From: an uncultured Prolixibacteraceae bacterium
GTDB lineage: Bacteria > Bacteroidota > Bacteroidia > Bacteroidales > Prolixibacteraceae
Reading direction: 5' to 3'
DNA: 64,000 nucleotides
NCBI GenBank assembly: GCA_913063265.1
Contig: CAJXZG010000007.1
Coordinates: 1-64,000 of the forward strand
Part shown: piece by piece, positions 27,945 to 37,498 of the stretch
Position numbering within the stretch: position 1 is the stretch's first letter
Layout of the letters: the number at the start of each line of letters is the position of its first letter
Position numbers and translations under genes: made by a program
Notes under the pieces: model-generated
Seen by the model: the letters and a program-made list of their open reading frames with translations, nothing else
Told to the model about the DNA's origin: nothing
The model's database searches: none

Positions 27945-29297
27945 TTAGAAATTCAAAATTGCCGTTGTTTGTTTACCGGGAGTAGAAAAAATCTTCAAAC
28001 TTCCGCCGTGCATTTGCATAATTTGCCTTGAGATACTTAATCCAATTCCTGACCCTTTTTCCTTGGTCGTAAAAAATGGAATAAATATCTTATCCAAAAG
28101 ATCCTCAGCAATTCCCGGTCCGTTATCGATAACATGGATTTGTGGCCTTCCGCTCTCAGTCAACAAAGAAACTATTCTGACTTTGGCATTTTGATTATCT
28201 GTATTGGCCTGAAAAGCATTTTTTACCAGGTTAATTAAAACTTGAGAAATCTGTTTTTCATCAGCAAATATTTCCAGTTCTTCCGGTTTAACCTCAAAAC
28301 TAACATCTATTTTTTCCGCATTTGGCAATGAGCCGGATAAAATAATTATATTTTCTATGAGGTTTTTTATGGCAAAAGTTTTTTTCTCTGGTTTTGGCAA
28401 ACGGGTTAGCTTTCTGTACGATTCTACAAAAGATATCAATCCTTTGCCCTGTTCTTTAATCACCTCCAATCCACGAATTGTGGTATCTATCGTTTTTTCA
28501 TCTATTTCTTGTGGTGAAATTGGTTTATCCTTTTTGTAAAAATACCCGGCCAAACTTTCCGAAAGTGAAGTTACCGGAGTAATGGAGTTCATTATTTCGT
28601 GCATCATAACACGAATTAATTTACGCCAGGATTCTATTTCTTTTTGGTCGAGTTCGTTTTTTATGTCCTGTACCGAAATCAGAATTAGCTCCTTTTTATT
28701 TGAAACAAATGTCGTTGCTTTCATTAGCAATTGTATAACTCCGTTAGAGTTGCTCAACGTGACAAGTTTTTGTTCTGAGGGTTGAATATTTTTGACAGAG
28801 ACAAACAGCTTTTGATCAATCTTTTGCAGCTGATTGAGATGGGTTAAAACATCTAGTTTAAATAGTTTTTTTACCAGCGAATTAGCATGCAGAACAAATC
28901 CATTTTCATCATAGGTAAGCAGTCCAGTAGCAGCATGTTCCATCAAAGCTCTAAAATATTGTTCCTGCTGCTGATTCTCAATTTTAATTTGCTGAACCTG
29001 GTGGTTAACCCGGTTTAGACTTTTATTAAGCTCAAGTATAGTTTTATCTCCCGATTTTTCAGGAAAAGAAAGTGTTGAATCCTCGTTTTTTATTGCGTCG
29101 AAAAAATAAAATAGACGCCGGTTTGTTTTATTTAAAAAATGAATCAGATTAAAGGTTTGAAATAAAATAATAAGCATCGGAACTATTGCCAGTACATAAT
29201 AATCTTTTTTAAAGATCATCCATCCCAGACCCATTGAAACAAAAAGAAGCAGAAGTACACGAATCAGTATTTGTATGTACAGATTTTTACTAATCAT
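27945..29297 (-). CDS. NtrY-like sensor histidine kinase
   Basis: A 450-residue inner-membrane sensor. Two close N-terminal helices (about 8-28 and 33-50) leave almost no periplasmic loop. A PAS-like region follows (about 105-210, FRALMEHAATGLLTYDENGFVLHAN). The phospho-acceptor His233 is in MMHEIMNSITP, and the ATPase domain shows NLVKNAFQAN, IHVIDNGPGIAEDLL and GSGIGLSISRQIM. The combination is typical of NtrY/AtoS-like kinases that pair with NtrC-type regulators. It overlaps the regulator gene by 4 bases, so the pair is translated together. Confidence 0.95.
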   Translation of the reverse strand: MISKNLYIQILIRVLLLLFVSMGLGWMIFKKDYYVLAIVPMLIILFQTFNLIHFLNKTNRRLFYFFDAIKNEDSTLSFPEKSGDKTILELNKSLNRVNHQVQQIKIENQQQEQYFRALMEHAATGLLTYDENGFVLHANSLVKKLFKLDVLTHLNQLQKIDQKLFVSVKNIQPSEQKLVTLSNSNGVIQLLMKATTFVSNKKELILISVQDIKNELDQKEIESWRKLIRVMMHEIMNSITPVTSLSESLAGYFYKKDKPISPQEIDEKTIDTTIRGLEVIKEQGKGLISFVESYRKLTRLPKPEKKTFAIKNLIENIIILSGSLPNAEKIDVSFEVKPEELEIFADEKQISQVLINLVKNAFQANTDNQNAKVRIVSLLTESGRPQIHVIDNGPGIAEDLLDKIFIPFFTTKEKGSGIGLSISRQIMQMHGGSLKIFSTPGKQTTAILNF

Positions 29298-30658
29298 AAT
29301 CCGTATTTTTTAATCTTGTTATACAGTGTTTGGCGGGTTACACCCAGTTTATCGGCAGCTAAACTCATATTACCGGAACTTTTTTCAATTGCCTTTATTA
29401 TCATTTGTTTTTCCATCTCTTCAATGGTCAGTTCAGTTTCATCAAATTTTCCTGAAAGAACAGGACGCAGGAAAAAATCATCTGGTTTCAAAATTGACGT
29501 ATCGGCCAAAATCACTGCTTTTTCCATAGTGTGCTGAAGCTCCCGAATGTTTCCCGGCCATTGATAATTTAAAAGTTTTTCCTGTGCGGCCTGATTAATT
29601 TTCATTCCTCCCTTTTCATATTTTGAAGCATACTTCTTAAGAAAAAAATCAGCCAAAACAATAATATCATTTCCTCTTTCGCGCAAAGGTGGAACCTCAA
29701 TCTGAATGGTGTTAATGCGGTATAACAGATCTTCGCGAAACAAACCTTCATGAACCATCTCCTGCAAATTTTTATTGGTTGCACAAACCAGCCTGATATC
29801 AACCGGGATTGATTGGTCAGATCCCAATCTCATAAATTTTCTGTTTTGAATGGCTGTCAAAAGTTTGGCCTGCAAATGAACTGAAAGGTTTCCTATCTCG
29901 TCTAAAAACAAAGTGCCTTTATTTGCCGTTTCAAACTTTCCTGCCCTGTTTTCCCTGGCATCTGTAAAAGCTCCCTTAACATGCCCGAACAATTCACTTT
30001 CAAATAAGGTTTCACTTACTGCACCCATATCAACACTTACCATCACTTCATTATTTCGAAGCGACAAGCGATGAATTTCCCGGGCTATTAGCTCCTTCCC
30101 TGTTCCATTTTCTCCTGTAATCAAAATATTTGCGTTGGTTTTTGCCACTTTTCGTACGATATTCATTACTCGTATTAATTGCGGTGAAGTTCCGATAATG
30201 TATTTTTGGTCACGATTAAGCTCTTCTTTTAGACTTTTTTCCTTAAGTCTTAAATGACCAACTTCTTTTTTCGAAAAGCTGAGTTGAACAGCAGATTTTA
30301 TGGTAGCCAACAATTTACTGTTATCCCATGGCTTAGATATAAAATCTGTGGCTCCCTGTTTTAATGCCTTAACTGCTAATTCAACATCGCTGTAGGCAGT
30401 TATTAATACAACGGATATATCGGGATTGCTTTTATTAATTTGTCCTAACCAATATAATCCTTCGTTTCCCGTGTTTATCCCGGCCTGAAAATTCATATCC
30501 AAAATCACAACGCTGTAATCTCCATTACGCAATTCTTCCGGAATTTGATTGGGATTACTAATTCCTTTTACTTTATCAAATTCACTCCCAAGTAAAATTT
30601 CCAGTGTACTTAAGATACTTTTATTGTCATCAACAATTAATATATTTCCTTTTGGCAT
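29294..30658 (-). CDS. NtrC-family sigma-54-dependent response regulator
   Basis: A 454-residue regulator. The receiver domain has phospho-acceptor Asp54 in VVILDMNF. The AAA+ domain has Walker [11 protein letters not shown] and the sigma-54 contact loop GAFTDA (a common variant of GAFTGA), followed by [10 protein letters not shown] Fis-type helix-turn-helix lies at the C-terminus ([20 protein letters not shown]). It activates RNA polymerase carrying sigma-54 when phosphorylated by the adjacent kinase. The divergent TolC operon has a matching -24/-12 promoter and an upstream palindrome, so it is the probable target. Confidence 0.96.
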   Translation of the reverse strand: MPKGNILIVDDNKSILSTLEILLGSEFDKVKGISNPNQIPEELRNGDYSVVILDMNFQAGINTGNEGLYWLGQINKSNPDISVVLITAYSDVELAVKALKQGATDFISKPWDNSKLLATIKSAVQLSFSKKEVGHLRLKEKSLKEELNRDQKYIIGTSPQLIRVMNIVRKVAKTNANILITGENGTGKELIAREIHRLSLRNNEVMVSVDMGAVSETLFESELFGHVKGAFTDARENRAGKFETANKGTLFLDEIGNLSVHLQAKLLTAIQNRKFMRLGSDQSIPVDIRLVCATNKNLQEMVHEGLFREDLLYRINTIQIEVPPLRERGNDIIVLADFFLKKYASKYEKGGMKINQAAQEKLLNYQWPGNIRELQHTMEKAVILADTSILKPDDFFLRPVLSGKFDETELTIEEMEKQMIIKAIEKSSGNMSLAADKLGVTRQTLYNKIKKYGL

Positions 30659-30733
30659 GATTTAAAAATTTAGCATGGAGTTGAAGAAAAAGAGGCTGTA
30701 GTAAAACATTCATATTTATTCGACAAACTTTTT

Positions 30734-30748
30734 TAGTGAATTTCACTA
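30734..30748. promoter_or_regulatory. Candidate enhancer palindrome for the NtrC-type regulator
   Basis: TAGTGAATTTCACTA has 7-base perfectly complementary arms around a central T. It lies about 160 bases upstream of the -24/-12 element, in the range where NtrC-type activators bind. No second copy was identified by eye. Confidence 0.5.
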
Positions 30749-30891
30749 CTCAAATACCAAATTCCAAAATTAATGTATAGAAAATCCAATGCAAACAGTT
30801 TGTCAAATATTTTTACACATGCTTGTAAATTATTTTAACAAAACTAAAAATAAAACAAATTCCAAGCACTCATTTACAGTCACTTACGATA

Positions 30892-30908
30892 TTGGCACTA
30901 TAATGGCT
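30892..30908 (+). promoter_or_regulatory. Sigma-54-type promoter of the TolC operon
   Basis: TTGGCAC-TATAA-TGGCT has the required GG (30894) and GC (30906) separated by exactly 10 bases, and the -24 part matches TGGCAC perfectly. Transcription would begin near 30918, about 19 bases before the TolC ATG. The neighbouring NtrC-type activator supports the call. Confidence 0.72.
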
Positions 30909-30936
30909 TATAACAAAACAAATCAAACCAAAGAAA

Positions 30937-32304
30937 ATGCAATTCAAGTTTTTAGTATCTACTATGTTTTTTGTTCTTGGGATATACGAATTTTCTTTAG
31001 CCCAACAATCCTGGGATTTAAATCAATGTATTTCGTATGCGATAGAGAACAACATTAAATTAAAAGAACAGGATATTTTAAACCAATTAGTTTCAGAAGA
31101 TTTAAGTCAATCTAAGCGTGATCTTTTACCCGGAGTAAGTGCTTCTACACAGGCCGGTATGAATTATGGCCGGTCGATTGACCCAAATACAAACAGGTAT
31201 ATTACCAACCAGTTTTTTAGTAATTCATACAGTTTCAATACTTCCATTTCAGTTTTTGAAGGATTCAGGCTTCAAAATCAAATAAAGTATCACAAATTCA
31301 GAAAACAGATTTCAGAATACAATCAGCTAAATGCAATCGATGACCTGGCTTTTACGGTTATGACTTCTTTTTTCGATGTAATTTATTACGAGGGAATGCT
31401 TGAGATTGCAAAGGAACAGGTTGAAACTTCCAAATTAAATTTAAAAACTGTTGAACGTCAGGTTGAAGTTGGATTAAAAGCAAAATCGGATTTACTTGAA
31501 ATGCGGGCCAATCTCGAACGTGAAGAGTTAAACAGAATTCAGATTGAAAACAGCAGGAAAACAGCTCTTTTACAACTCAAACAGCAAATGAATTATGTTT
31601 CGCCGGAAGATATGATTCTTACCGATGAACAGGATTTGGTATTTCAGGAAACAATTTCAAATCCAGACGAACTGTTTGAACAGTTTACTAACTGGTCGCC
31701 TTACTACAAATCTTTGGAGGCCAACCTCAAAGCCACAGAAAAAAGTCTTTCTATTAATCGTGCCCGTTTATACCCATCGTTATTTGCTTCCGGAGGAATG
31801 AACACAGGTTATTCAGAAACCAATAGGGCAGAAAACGGACAGGTAATTAAGTTTGGCGAACAGTTTGTAAACAACCGAAATCAGTATTTCGGAGCTTCAA
31901 TAAACATTCCGGTTTTTACTAAATGGGCATTAAGATCAAATGTTAAAAAGGCAAAGCTGGATATAGAACAGGCAAAAACTTATCTTGAAGATGAAAAACA
32001 AAAATTATTTTTTGAAATGGCGAATGATCTGACAGATCTTGAAGCACTTTATCAGGAATACAATCAGTATAAAAAAAGAAGTGAAGTAGATGAACTTGCA
32101 TTTAAAGCTGCAGAGAAAAAGTTTGAACAAGGCCTGATTAATGTGATTGAATTTTATATTGCCAAAAACAGGTTGGCGACTACAAACAGTCAGGTGCTTC
32201 GTGCAAGATTACAGTGGGATATAAAAATGAAAACACTGAATTTTTATAAAGGACAGCGTTTTTGGGAAACTGAAAACAGTTTGCAGTCTCAGTTTTCAGA
32301 ATAG
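30937..32304 (+). CDS. TolC-family outer-membrane efflux protein
   Basis: A 455-residue outer-membrane channel subunit. The signal peptide ends near residue 22 (EFSLAQ). The two-fold OEP repeat is visible: long helices around 30-210 and 260-440, with barrel strands such as YSFNTSISVFEGFRLQNQI and YFGASINIPVFTKWALRS. It would form a trimeric outer-membrane duct for the adaptor and ABC components encoded next. First gene of the operon, 18 bases downstream of the predicted sigma-54 start. Confidence 0.93.
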   Translation: MQFKFLVSTMFFVLGIYEFSLAQQSWDLNQCISYAIENNIKLKEQDILNQLVSEDLSQSKRDLLPGVSASTQAGMNYGRSIDPNTNRYITNQFFSNSYSFNTSISVFEGFRLQNQIKYHKFRKQISEYNQLNAIDDLAFTVMTSFFDVIYYEGMLEIAKEQVETSKLNLKTVERQVEVGLKAKSDLLEMRANLEREELNRIQIENSRKTALLQLKQQMNYVSPEDMILTDEQDLVFQETISNPDELFEQFTNWSPYYKSLEANLKATEKSLSINRARLYPSLFASGGMNTGYSETNRAENGQVIKFGEQFVNNRNQYFGASINIPVFTKWALRSNVKKAKLDIEQAKTYLEDEKQKLFFEMANDLTDLEALYQEYNQYKKRSEVDELAFKAAEKKFEQGLINVIEFYIAKNRLATTNSQVLRARLQWDIKMKTLNFYKGQRFWETENSLQSQFSE

Positions 32305-32370
32305 ACAAAAATTAAACAGCATAGTTTGGGCACCTTGCCTCAGACTCTTTGCACATAGACGGTATTTATT

Positions 32371-33627
32371 ATGGGAATGGACAGAAAAATTGAAAAGAAA
32401 AAGGGAATAAGAACCAAACATTTGATTTGGATATTCGGTGGACTGGTATTCGCCTTTCTGATTTTTAAAGTAGTTACCAGCAGTAACGGGAGTATTTATC
32501 GTACAGATAAAGACAAACTTACCATTAGTCAGGTGGAAGAAGGTCTTTTTAACGATTACATAACTGTAATTGGTCAGGTGGAACCTATTACTACTATTTT
32601 TTTGGATGTGGAAGAAGGGGGAAAAGTGGAAGAGATTTTTATTGAAGAAGGTGAAATGGTAAAAAAAGGCGATGTTATCTTACGGCTTAAAAACAACGAT
32701 TTGAATACCACCATTATGAATATTGAATCTCAAATGGCATATCACTCCAACGAGCTTAGAAATACACAAATTAGCATTGAACAACAGGAAATTTACAACA
32801 GAAGAGCTAAGTTGCAAATTGATCTGGCTGTAGTTCAGGCACGAAGAAAATACAATCAATACGAAACATTGTTTAAAGACGATTTAATTGCAAAGGAAGA
32901 ATATTTACAGGCCAAAGAAGATTATGAGTTATCATTAAAAGAACAGGAGCTTACTTATGAGAAGTTAATTCAGGATTCAATTTTCAGATCCAATCAAAAA
33001 GAAAATATGGATGAAAGTCTTGAAAATATGCGCCAAAACCTGATAATGGCCCGTCGCAGACTTGAAAATCTGAATGTAAAAGCTCCTGCCGATGGACAAC
33101 TGGGATTGTTAAATGCAGAAATTGGTGAATCAATTTCCAGGGGGCAAAGACTCGGAATGGTTCATATATTAACCGATTTTAAAATAAAAGCACTTATAGA
33201 CGAACATTATATTGACCGGGTAAAACGTAATCTTTCAGCATCGTTTGAACGAAATAATACCGATTACACATTGAATGTTAAAAAAGTGTATCCGGAAGTA
33301 AGGGAAGGACAATTTGAAATAGACATGATTTTTACAAGTCAAAAGCCTGAAAATATAAGAACCGGGCAAACCTATCACACAAAACTGGAACTGGGAGAAT
33401 CAGAAGAAGCTGTGTTGGTGCCAAAAGGCGGATTTTTCCAGAGTACAGGAGGCCAGTGGATTTATGTATTAAATGAAACAGGCAGTGAAGCAGAAAAACG
33501 CAGCATTAGAATTGGGAAACAAAATCCTCAATTTTACGAAGTTCTGGAAGGATTAAAAAACGGGGAAAGAGTAATTACCTCAAGCTACGATTTGTTTGGA
33601 GACAACGATAAAATTGTGTTTAAATAG
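32371..33627 (+). CDS. HlyD/MacA-like periplasmic adaptor (membrane fusion protein)
   Basis: A 418-residue protein with one N-terminal membrane helix (about 20-40). A biotinyl-lipoyl-like hairpin follows (VEEGGKVEEIFIEEGEMVKKGDVILRL). A long coiled coil runs to about residue 230, then NVKAPADGQLGLLNAEIGESI closes the lipoyl half, and a beta-barrel and membrane-proximal domain end the protein. It bridges inner-membrane ABC permeases and the TolC-like channel. ATG 32371 is used; an ATG two codons later is equally possible. Confidence 0.92.
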   Translation: MGMDRKIEKKKGIRTKHLIWIFGGLVFAFLIFKVVTSSNGSIYRTDKDKLTISQVEEGLFNDYITVIGQVEPITTIFLDVEEGGKVEEIFIEEGEMVKKGDVILRLKNNDLNTTIMNIESQMAYHSNELRNTQISIEQQEIYNRRAKLQIDLAVVQARRKYNQYETLFKDDLIAKEEYLQAKEDYELSLKEQELTYEKLIQDSIFRSNQKENMDESLENMRQNLIMARRRLENLNVKAPADGQLGLLNAEIGESISRGQRLGMVHILTDFKIKALIDEHYIDRVKRNLSASFERNNTDYTLNVKKVYPEVREGQFEIDMIFTSQKPENIRTGQTYHTKLELGESEEAVLVPKGGFFQSTGGQWIYVLNETGSEAEKRSIRIGKQNPQFYEVLEGLKNGERVITSSYDLFGDNDKIVFK

Positions 33628-33629
33628 AA

Positions 33630-33803
33630 GCCCCTCCCGGCCTCCCCGAGGGGAGGAGAAAGAGAGAAAAACCTCTCCCTAACCCTCTCCAAAGGAGAGG
33701 GAATAAGAAAGAAAAGAAATAAAAAAACATGCCATTAATTTTGAAATATTAACTTAAAAAATAGCACTCCTTGTCCTCCACCCAGGGGGAGTTAGAGGGG
33801 GCT
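33630..33803. repeat. Cluster of hairpin repeats resembling the ends of the DUF559 elements
   Basis: Three units are visible. Near 33641-33656 is a hairpin CCTCCCC-GA-GGGGAGG. At 33671-33701 is ACCTCTCCCTAACC followed by a hairpin CCCTCTCC-AAA-GGAGAGGG. At 33773-33803 is a unit ending GTTAGAGGGGGCT in opposite orientation. Each has a short hairpin plus a flanking pyrimidine-CCCC/TAA or TTA-GGGG block, the same plan as the inverted ends of the two DUF559 elements downstream. No gene lies between them. Confidence 0.65.
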
Positions 33804-33815
33804 GAAAATCTTATC

Positions 33816-34514
33816 ATGATACGTACAACAGACTTAACAAAAGTATTTCGCACAGAAGAAATCGAAACAAGTGCGCTAAATAAGGTAAATCTTCATATCC
33901 AAAAAGGAGAATTCGCTGCCATTATGGGGCCATCGGGTTGTGGTAAATCAACCTTACTAAACATAATAGGCTTACTCGACAATCCTACATCCGGCGAATA
34001 TTACTTTGATGGCCAGGAAGTTGGCAATTTAAAAGAACGGAATCGTACTCAGCTTCGTAAAGGAAACATCGGATTTGTTTTCCAGAGTTTTAACCTTATC
34101 GACGAATTGAATGTGTACGAAAATGTGGAGTTACCCTTAATTTACCTGAAGTTAAAAGCACGCGAGAGAAAAGAGATGGTGGAGAAAGTTCTGGAACGTA
34201 TGAAAATTGCACATCGTGCCAAACATTTTCCGCAACAACTTTCGGGAGGACAACAGCAACGTGTAGCAATAGCAAGGGCAGTTGTGGCAAATCCAAAACT
34301 AATTCTTGCTGATGAGCCAACCGGTAACCTTGATTCAAAAAACGGCCTTGAGGTAATGAACCTTTTAACAGAGCTAAACAGGGAAGGAACCACTATTGTA
34401 ATGGTAACTCACTCTCAACACGACTCAGAATTTGCTCACCGTGTTATTAATCTGTTTGACGGAATGATTATTACAGAAGAAGTTAAAAAGGAAATGGGTG
34501 AGATACTTCTTTAA
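33816..34514 (+). CDS. ABC transporter ATP-binding protein (LolD/MacB type)
   Basis: A 232-residue ATPase counted from ATG 33816 ([21 protein letters not shown]). A TTG at 33771 would put repeat-derived residues in front and is rejected. Walker A is [10 protein letters not shown], the signature [14 protein letters not shown] and Walker [14 protein letters not shown], followed by the switch His in MVTHSQHD. This is the o228/LolD subgroup that powers FtsX/MacB-type permeases. It is the only ATPase gene in the window, while ten permease genes follow, so several permeases may share it. Confidence 0.95.
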   Translation: MIRTTDLTKVFRTEEIETSALNKVNLHIQKGEFAAIMGPSGCGKSTLLNIIGLLDNPTSGEYYFDGQEVGNLKERNRTQLRKGNIGFVFQSFNLIDELNVYENVELPLIYLKLKARERKEMVEKVLERMKIAHRAKHFPQQLSGGQQQRVAIARAVVANPKLILADEPTGNLDSKNGLEVMNLLTELNREGTTIVMVTHSQHDSEFAHRVINLFDGMIITEEVKKEMGEILL

Positions 34515-34562
34515 AAATCACATTGTACGATAAAGGAGGAACCGATTTAAATTGCTATTTAG

Positions 34563-36905
34563 ATGTTTAAGCTAATAATACAAAGCGTTACAAAAGGATT
34601 CAAAAAAAACAGGCTTGATTTTTTTATCAATCTTTTTGGTCTTTCTATAGCTATGTTAGTTTTTATTAGCATTTCAGTTTATGTGAAAAACGAATTGAGT
34701 TTTGACAAACATCATAAAAATGGCGAGCAGATTTTCAGGTTAACCACATCGCTAACTTCACCAAACGGACAAGAAACCAACATGGCTTTGGCCAATACAG
34801 CTTTTGCACATATTCTGAAAAATTCAGTTCCGGAGGTGGAAGAAATTATATGCGTTGACATTGGTGGCGAATACACCCTATCTTACAAAGATTATGAGTT
34901 TAGGAACCTCAATATTCGCGCAGCTTCTCCTTCTATTTTTGATGTGTTTACGTACCCGGTAATTGAGGGTTCGGTTGATGAATTTCTTAAAGAACCAAAT
35001 ACAATTGTACTTACGGAATCATTATCAAAAAAGATTTTTAGAGATACCCCACCTCTAGGGGAAATTGTAACCATCGATAAAGCGGAATATACAGTAAACG
35101 GGATTATCAAAGATTTACCTTCAAATACCGATTTACAATTTTCAGCGCTGTTTTATTCCGAAGTAAATGGCTCTGAAGAATTGGTGGACTGGGGTGAATA
35201 CTTTGTTTACTGCAAGTTAAATACCTCCCAACCCAGGATTCTGGAAACTAAAATCCATGAATTAACCCAGGAGAATTATGCAGCTATTTTGGAACAAATT
35301 GGTGGATTTACTTTGAGCCACAATTTGCAGGCTTTACAAGAAATTCATTTCGACAATACCCTGCTTGCAGATACTCCAAAGGGCAACAAAAAAATGGTTT
35401 ATCTGTTTGCTGTAGTTGCTGTTATTATTCTTATTATAGCTGCTATTAACTATATCAACCTGAGTATTGCCCAACTTAAAAAAAGACATCAGGAATTATC
35501 CATTCGTAAAATTATTGGGTGTGGTCGTAAATGTATTCTGTTTCATGTATTGAGTGAATCGATTATAAACTTCATTTTTTCTTCTTTAGTTGCCCTGCTG
35601 ATATCGGTTTTGCTTTTACCGTTTATCAATAATCTTTTTGACAAACAGTTTACCATTCAATCATTAGTATCACAGTTGATTCCAATGTCCCTGATTTTTA
35701 TTGTTGCCGGATTATTATCAGGAATTTACCCGGCATACAAAATAAACAGATTGGAAAATGATAAACAACATTCATTCAGCACTTTTGGGAAAGTACTGGT
35801 TACCTTCCAGAATGGGATCTCAGTAATAATGATTGCTGCTATTTTTCTGTTGGGAAAACAGGTTCAGTTTATGAAAAACCACGATTTGGGTCTGGGTATA
35901 AACAAAGATCAAATAGTGGCCATTAACCTTCCATTTGAATATGAAAAGTTTCCCGGAACAGAAACGTTGCGACAGGAATTTTCGGGTTTAACAGGAATTA
36001 ATTTTTTGGCGTTCGGTGGAGGAGGAACCAATCTGGGGCAGACTGACCACTGGATGAAAGCCATAATGATAGTTGAAAACGATAAGGGAGAAGAAATTCA
36101 ATTTGTAGTCAACCAGCCAAGAGTAGATAAAAATTACATGGAACTTTTTGGTATCAGGTTGAAGGAAGGAAGAATTTTTGATCCTACGAGCGAATTCGAC
36201 AAAAACTGGGGAGTAATTATCAATTCTACTTATGCGAAAACAATGGGTTGGGAAAATCCTGTTGGTAAAAAAATCTCCGATGAATCTGACCACGAAGTAA
36301 TAGGTGTTGTTGAAGATTTTCATTTCGATGCACTTTATAATCCTATTGAGCCACTGTCGTTTCAGTTGCTTGAAGATAATCCTGCTTTTATGTTTGCATC
36401 TATTGAGCCGCAATACCTGAAACAGATTAAGAATCATTGGAACCAAACCTTTGAAGACATTCCGTTTGAATACAGTTTCGTAGATGAACATTTTAATACA
36501 CTGTATCACAAAAATGAAAAAGAAATGACCATCTTTTCTTATATGACTCTTATTGCAATTTTTATCTCGTGTCTGGGATTGTATGGTTTGGCCTCACATT
36601 TCACCCTTAACAAAACCAAAGAAATAGGTATTCGTAAAGCGAACGGGGCCGAAGTAAAAGAGATTCTGATGATGCTTAACAAAGACTTTATAAAGTGGGT
36701 GCTTATTGCCTTTGTAATTGCGTGTCCAATAGCATATTACATCATGAATAAATGGCTTGAAAATTTTGCTTATAAAACTTCCATAAGCTGGTGGATATTT
36801 GCATTGGCCGGTATCCTGTCTTTAGGAATTGCAATGTTAACGGTTTCGTGGCAATCGTGGCGTGCAGCGACAAGAAATCCGGTCGAAGCACTTCGATACG
36901 AATAG
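34563..36905 (+). CDS. FtsX/MacB-type ABC permease, copy 1
   Basis: A 780-residue inner-membrane protein of the double FtsX layout found in Bacteroidota. One N-terminal helix (about 18-40) precedes a MacB-type periplasmic core (about 45-270). Helices about 278-300, 325-352, 372-395 and 412-432 come next, then a second periplasmic core (about 440-655), and final helices near 665-688, 715-735 and 748-772. The ending EIGIRKANGAEVKEIL ... NPVEALRYE is the family signature. Such permeases power MacAB-like extrusion or lipoprotein release without a substrate channel of their own. It lies 48 bases after the ATPase gene. A hairpin and second tail follow the stop. Confidence 0.93.
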   Translation: MFKLIIQSVTKGFKKNRLDFFINLFGLSIAMLVFISISVYVKNELSFDKHHKNGEQIFRLTTSLTSPNGQETNMALANTAFAHILKNSVPEVEEIICVDIGGEYTLSYKDYEFRNLNIRAASPSIFDVFTYPVIEGSVDEFLKEPNTIVLTESLSKKIFRDTPPLGEIVTIDKAEYTVNGIIKDLPSNTDLQFSALFYSEVNGSEELVDWGEYFVYCKLNTSQPRILETKIHELTQENYAAILEQIGGFTLSHNLQALQEIHFDNTLLADTPKGNKKMVYLFAVVAVIILIIAAINYINLSIAQLKKRHQELSIRKIIGCGRKCILFHVLSESIINFIFSSLVALLISVLLLPFINNLFDKQFTIQSLVSQLIPMSLIFIVAGLLSGIYPAYKINRLENDKQHSFSTFGKVLVTFQNGISVIMIAAIFLLGKQVQFMKNHDLGLGINKDQIVAINLPFEYEKFPGTETLRQEFSGLTGINFLAFGGGGTNLGQTDHWMKAIMIVENDKGEEIQFVVNQPRVDKNYMELFGIRLKEGRIFDPTSEFDKNWGVIINSTYAKTMGWENPVGKKISDESDHEVIGVVEDFHFDALYNPIEPLSFQLLEDNPAFMFASIEPQYLKQIKNHWNQTFEDIPFEYSFVDEHFNTLYHKNEKEMTIFSYMTLIAIFISCLGLYGLASHFTLNKTKEIGIRKANGAEVKEILMMLNKDFIKWVLIAFVIACPIAYYIMNKWLENFAYKTSISWWIFALAGILSLGIAMLTVSWQSWRAATRNPVEALRYE

Positions 36906-36963
36906 TAAGAAGTGCGGAGATCCCGACCGGAGCGTCGGGGTGGAGGCCTTAAGATATGAATGA
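36882..36963 (+). repeat. Duplicated permease gene tail around a hairpin, unit 1
   Basis: The real tail (VEALRYE and stop) is at 36882-36905. Then come a hairpin GCACTTC...GAAGTGC spanning the stop, a second hairpin CCCGA-N8-TCGGG at 36922-36939, and a second tail coding VEALRYE and stop at 36940-36963. Offset 58 bases. The frame before the second tail reads DP-DRSVG-VEALRYE. Confidence 0.85.
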
Positions 36964-36966
36964 TAA

Positions 36967-37432
36967 TTCACCCCAAACTCCTGAAGGGGATTTAAGAAAA
37001 CAAGTATGAGTATAAATGAAAATGTTTCAATGTTTTACAATGCCAAACCTCAAATTTTTGAGAGGGCAAGAAATATGCGTAAGAATATGACAGAGACAGA
37101 ATTGTTGCTTTGGGAGAAACTGAAAGGTAAAAAGATCTTAGGATTGCGTTTCCGGCCTCAACATCCGATTGACATTTTCATTGCTGATTTCTATTGTCAT
37201 CCAATACAATTGGTGATTGAAGTAGATGGGGGAATTCATAAATCAAAAGACCAGAAAGAATATGATTTAGGCAGAACTGCAGAATTGAATTACTTGGGAA
37301 TTGAAGTTGTACGGTTTACCAATGATGAAATTGAAAAAGACTTAAATAAAGTAATAAAAACCATTAAAAGGAAATGCCTTACACGTCAATCAGAGATTAG
37401 GGAAAGTCCCCTTCAGGGGATTTAGGGGTGAA
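36967..37432 (+). mobile_element. Putative DUF559 element with hairpin-bearing inverted ends, copy 1
   Basis: The left end begins TTCACCCC and contains CCTGAAGGGG. The right end, read in reverse, begins TTCACCCCTAAATCCCC and contains CCCCTGAAGGGG. The ends are thus imperfect inverted repeats of about 28 bases, each with its own hairpin, and they enclose one DUF559 gene. The element starts 4 bases after the second permease tail. No target duplication could be proven by eye. Confidence 0.6.
37006..37425 (+). CDS. DUF559 (Vsr-like) endonuclease-domain protein, copy 1
   Basis: A 139-residue protein of the DUF559 group, related in fold to very-short-patch-repair nucleases. The opening half has RKNMTETELLLWEKLKGKK. 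The candidate active site is FIADFYCH (Asp61) followed by IEVDGGIHKS with Glu72, Asp74 and His78, a PD-(D/E)xK-like arrangement. The last residues (SPLQGI) and the stop are encoded inside the right inverted end of the surrounding element. It is about 84% identical by hand count to the second copy at 39885. Nuclease activity is inferred from fold; a role in moving or fixing the element is a hypothesis. Confidence 0.88.
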   Translation: MSINENVSMFYNAKPQIFERARNMRKNMTETELLLWEKLKGKKILGLRFRPQHPIDIFIADFYCHPIQLVIEVDGGIHKSKDQKEYDLGRTAELNYLGIEVVRFTNDEIEKDLNKVIKTIKRKCLTRQSEIRESPLQGI

Positions 37433-37498
37433 ATGTTGTAGGGCAGCTGCTATAAATCTGTTTGAATCTTTTGAAAAACAAACAAAATATACCATGGA

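Noticed and set aside
33771-33815. TTG start adding 15 residues to the ATPase
   Set aside because: The extra residues come from a hairpin repeat; [11 protein letters not shown] at 33816 is the usual LolD-type start.
36922-36942. Permease-tail hairpins as ordinary intrinsic terminators
   Set aside because: No T-run follows them and the next permease starts close by on the same strand; they look like repeats, possibly affecting mRNA stability.
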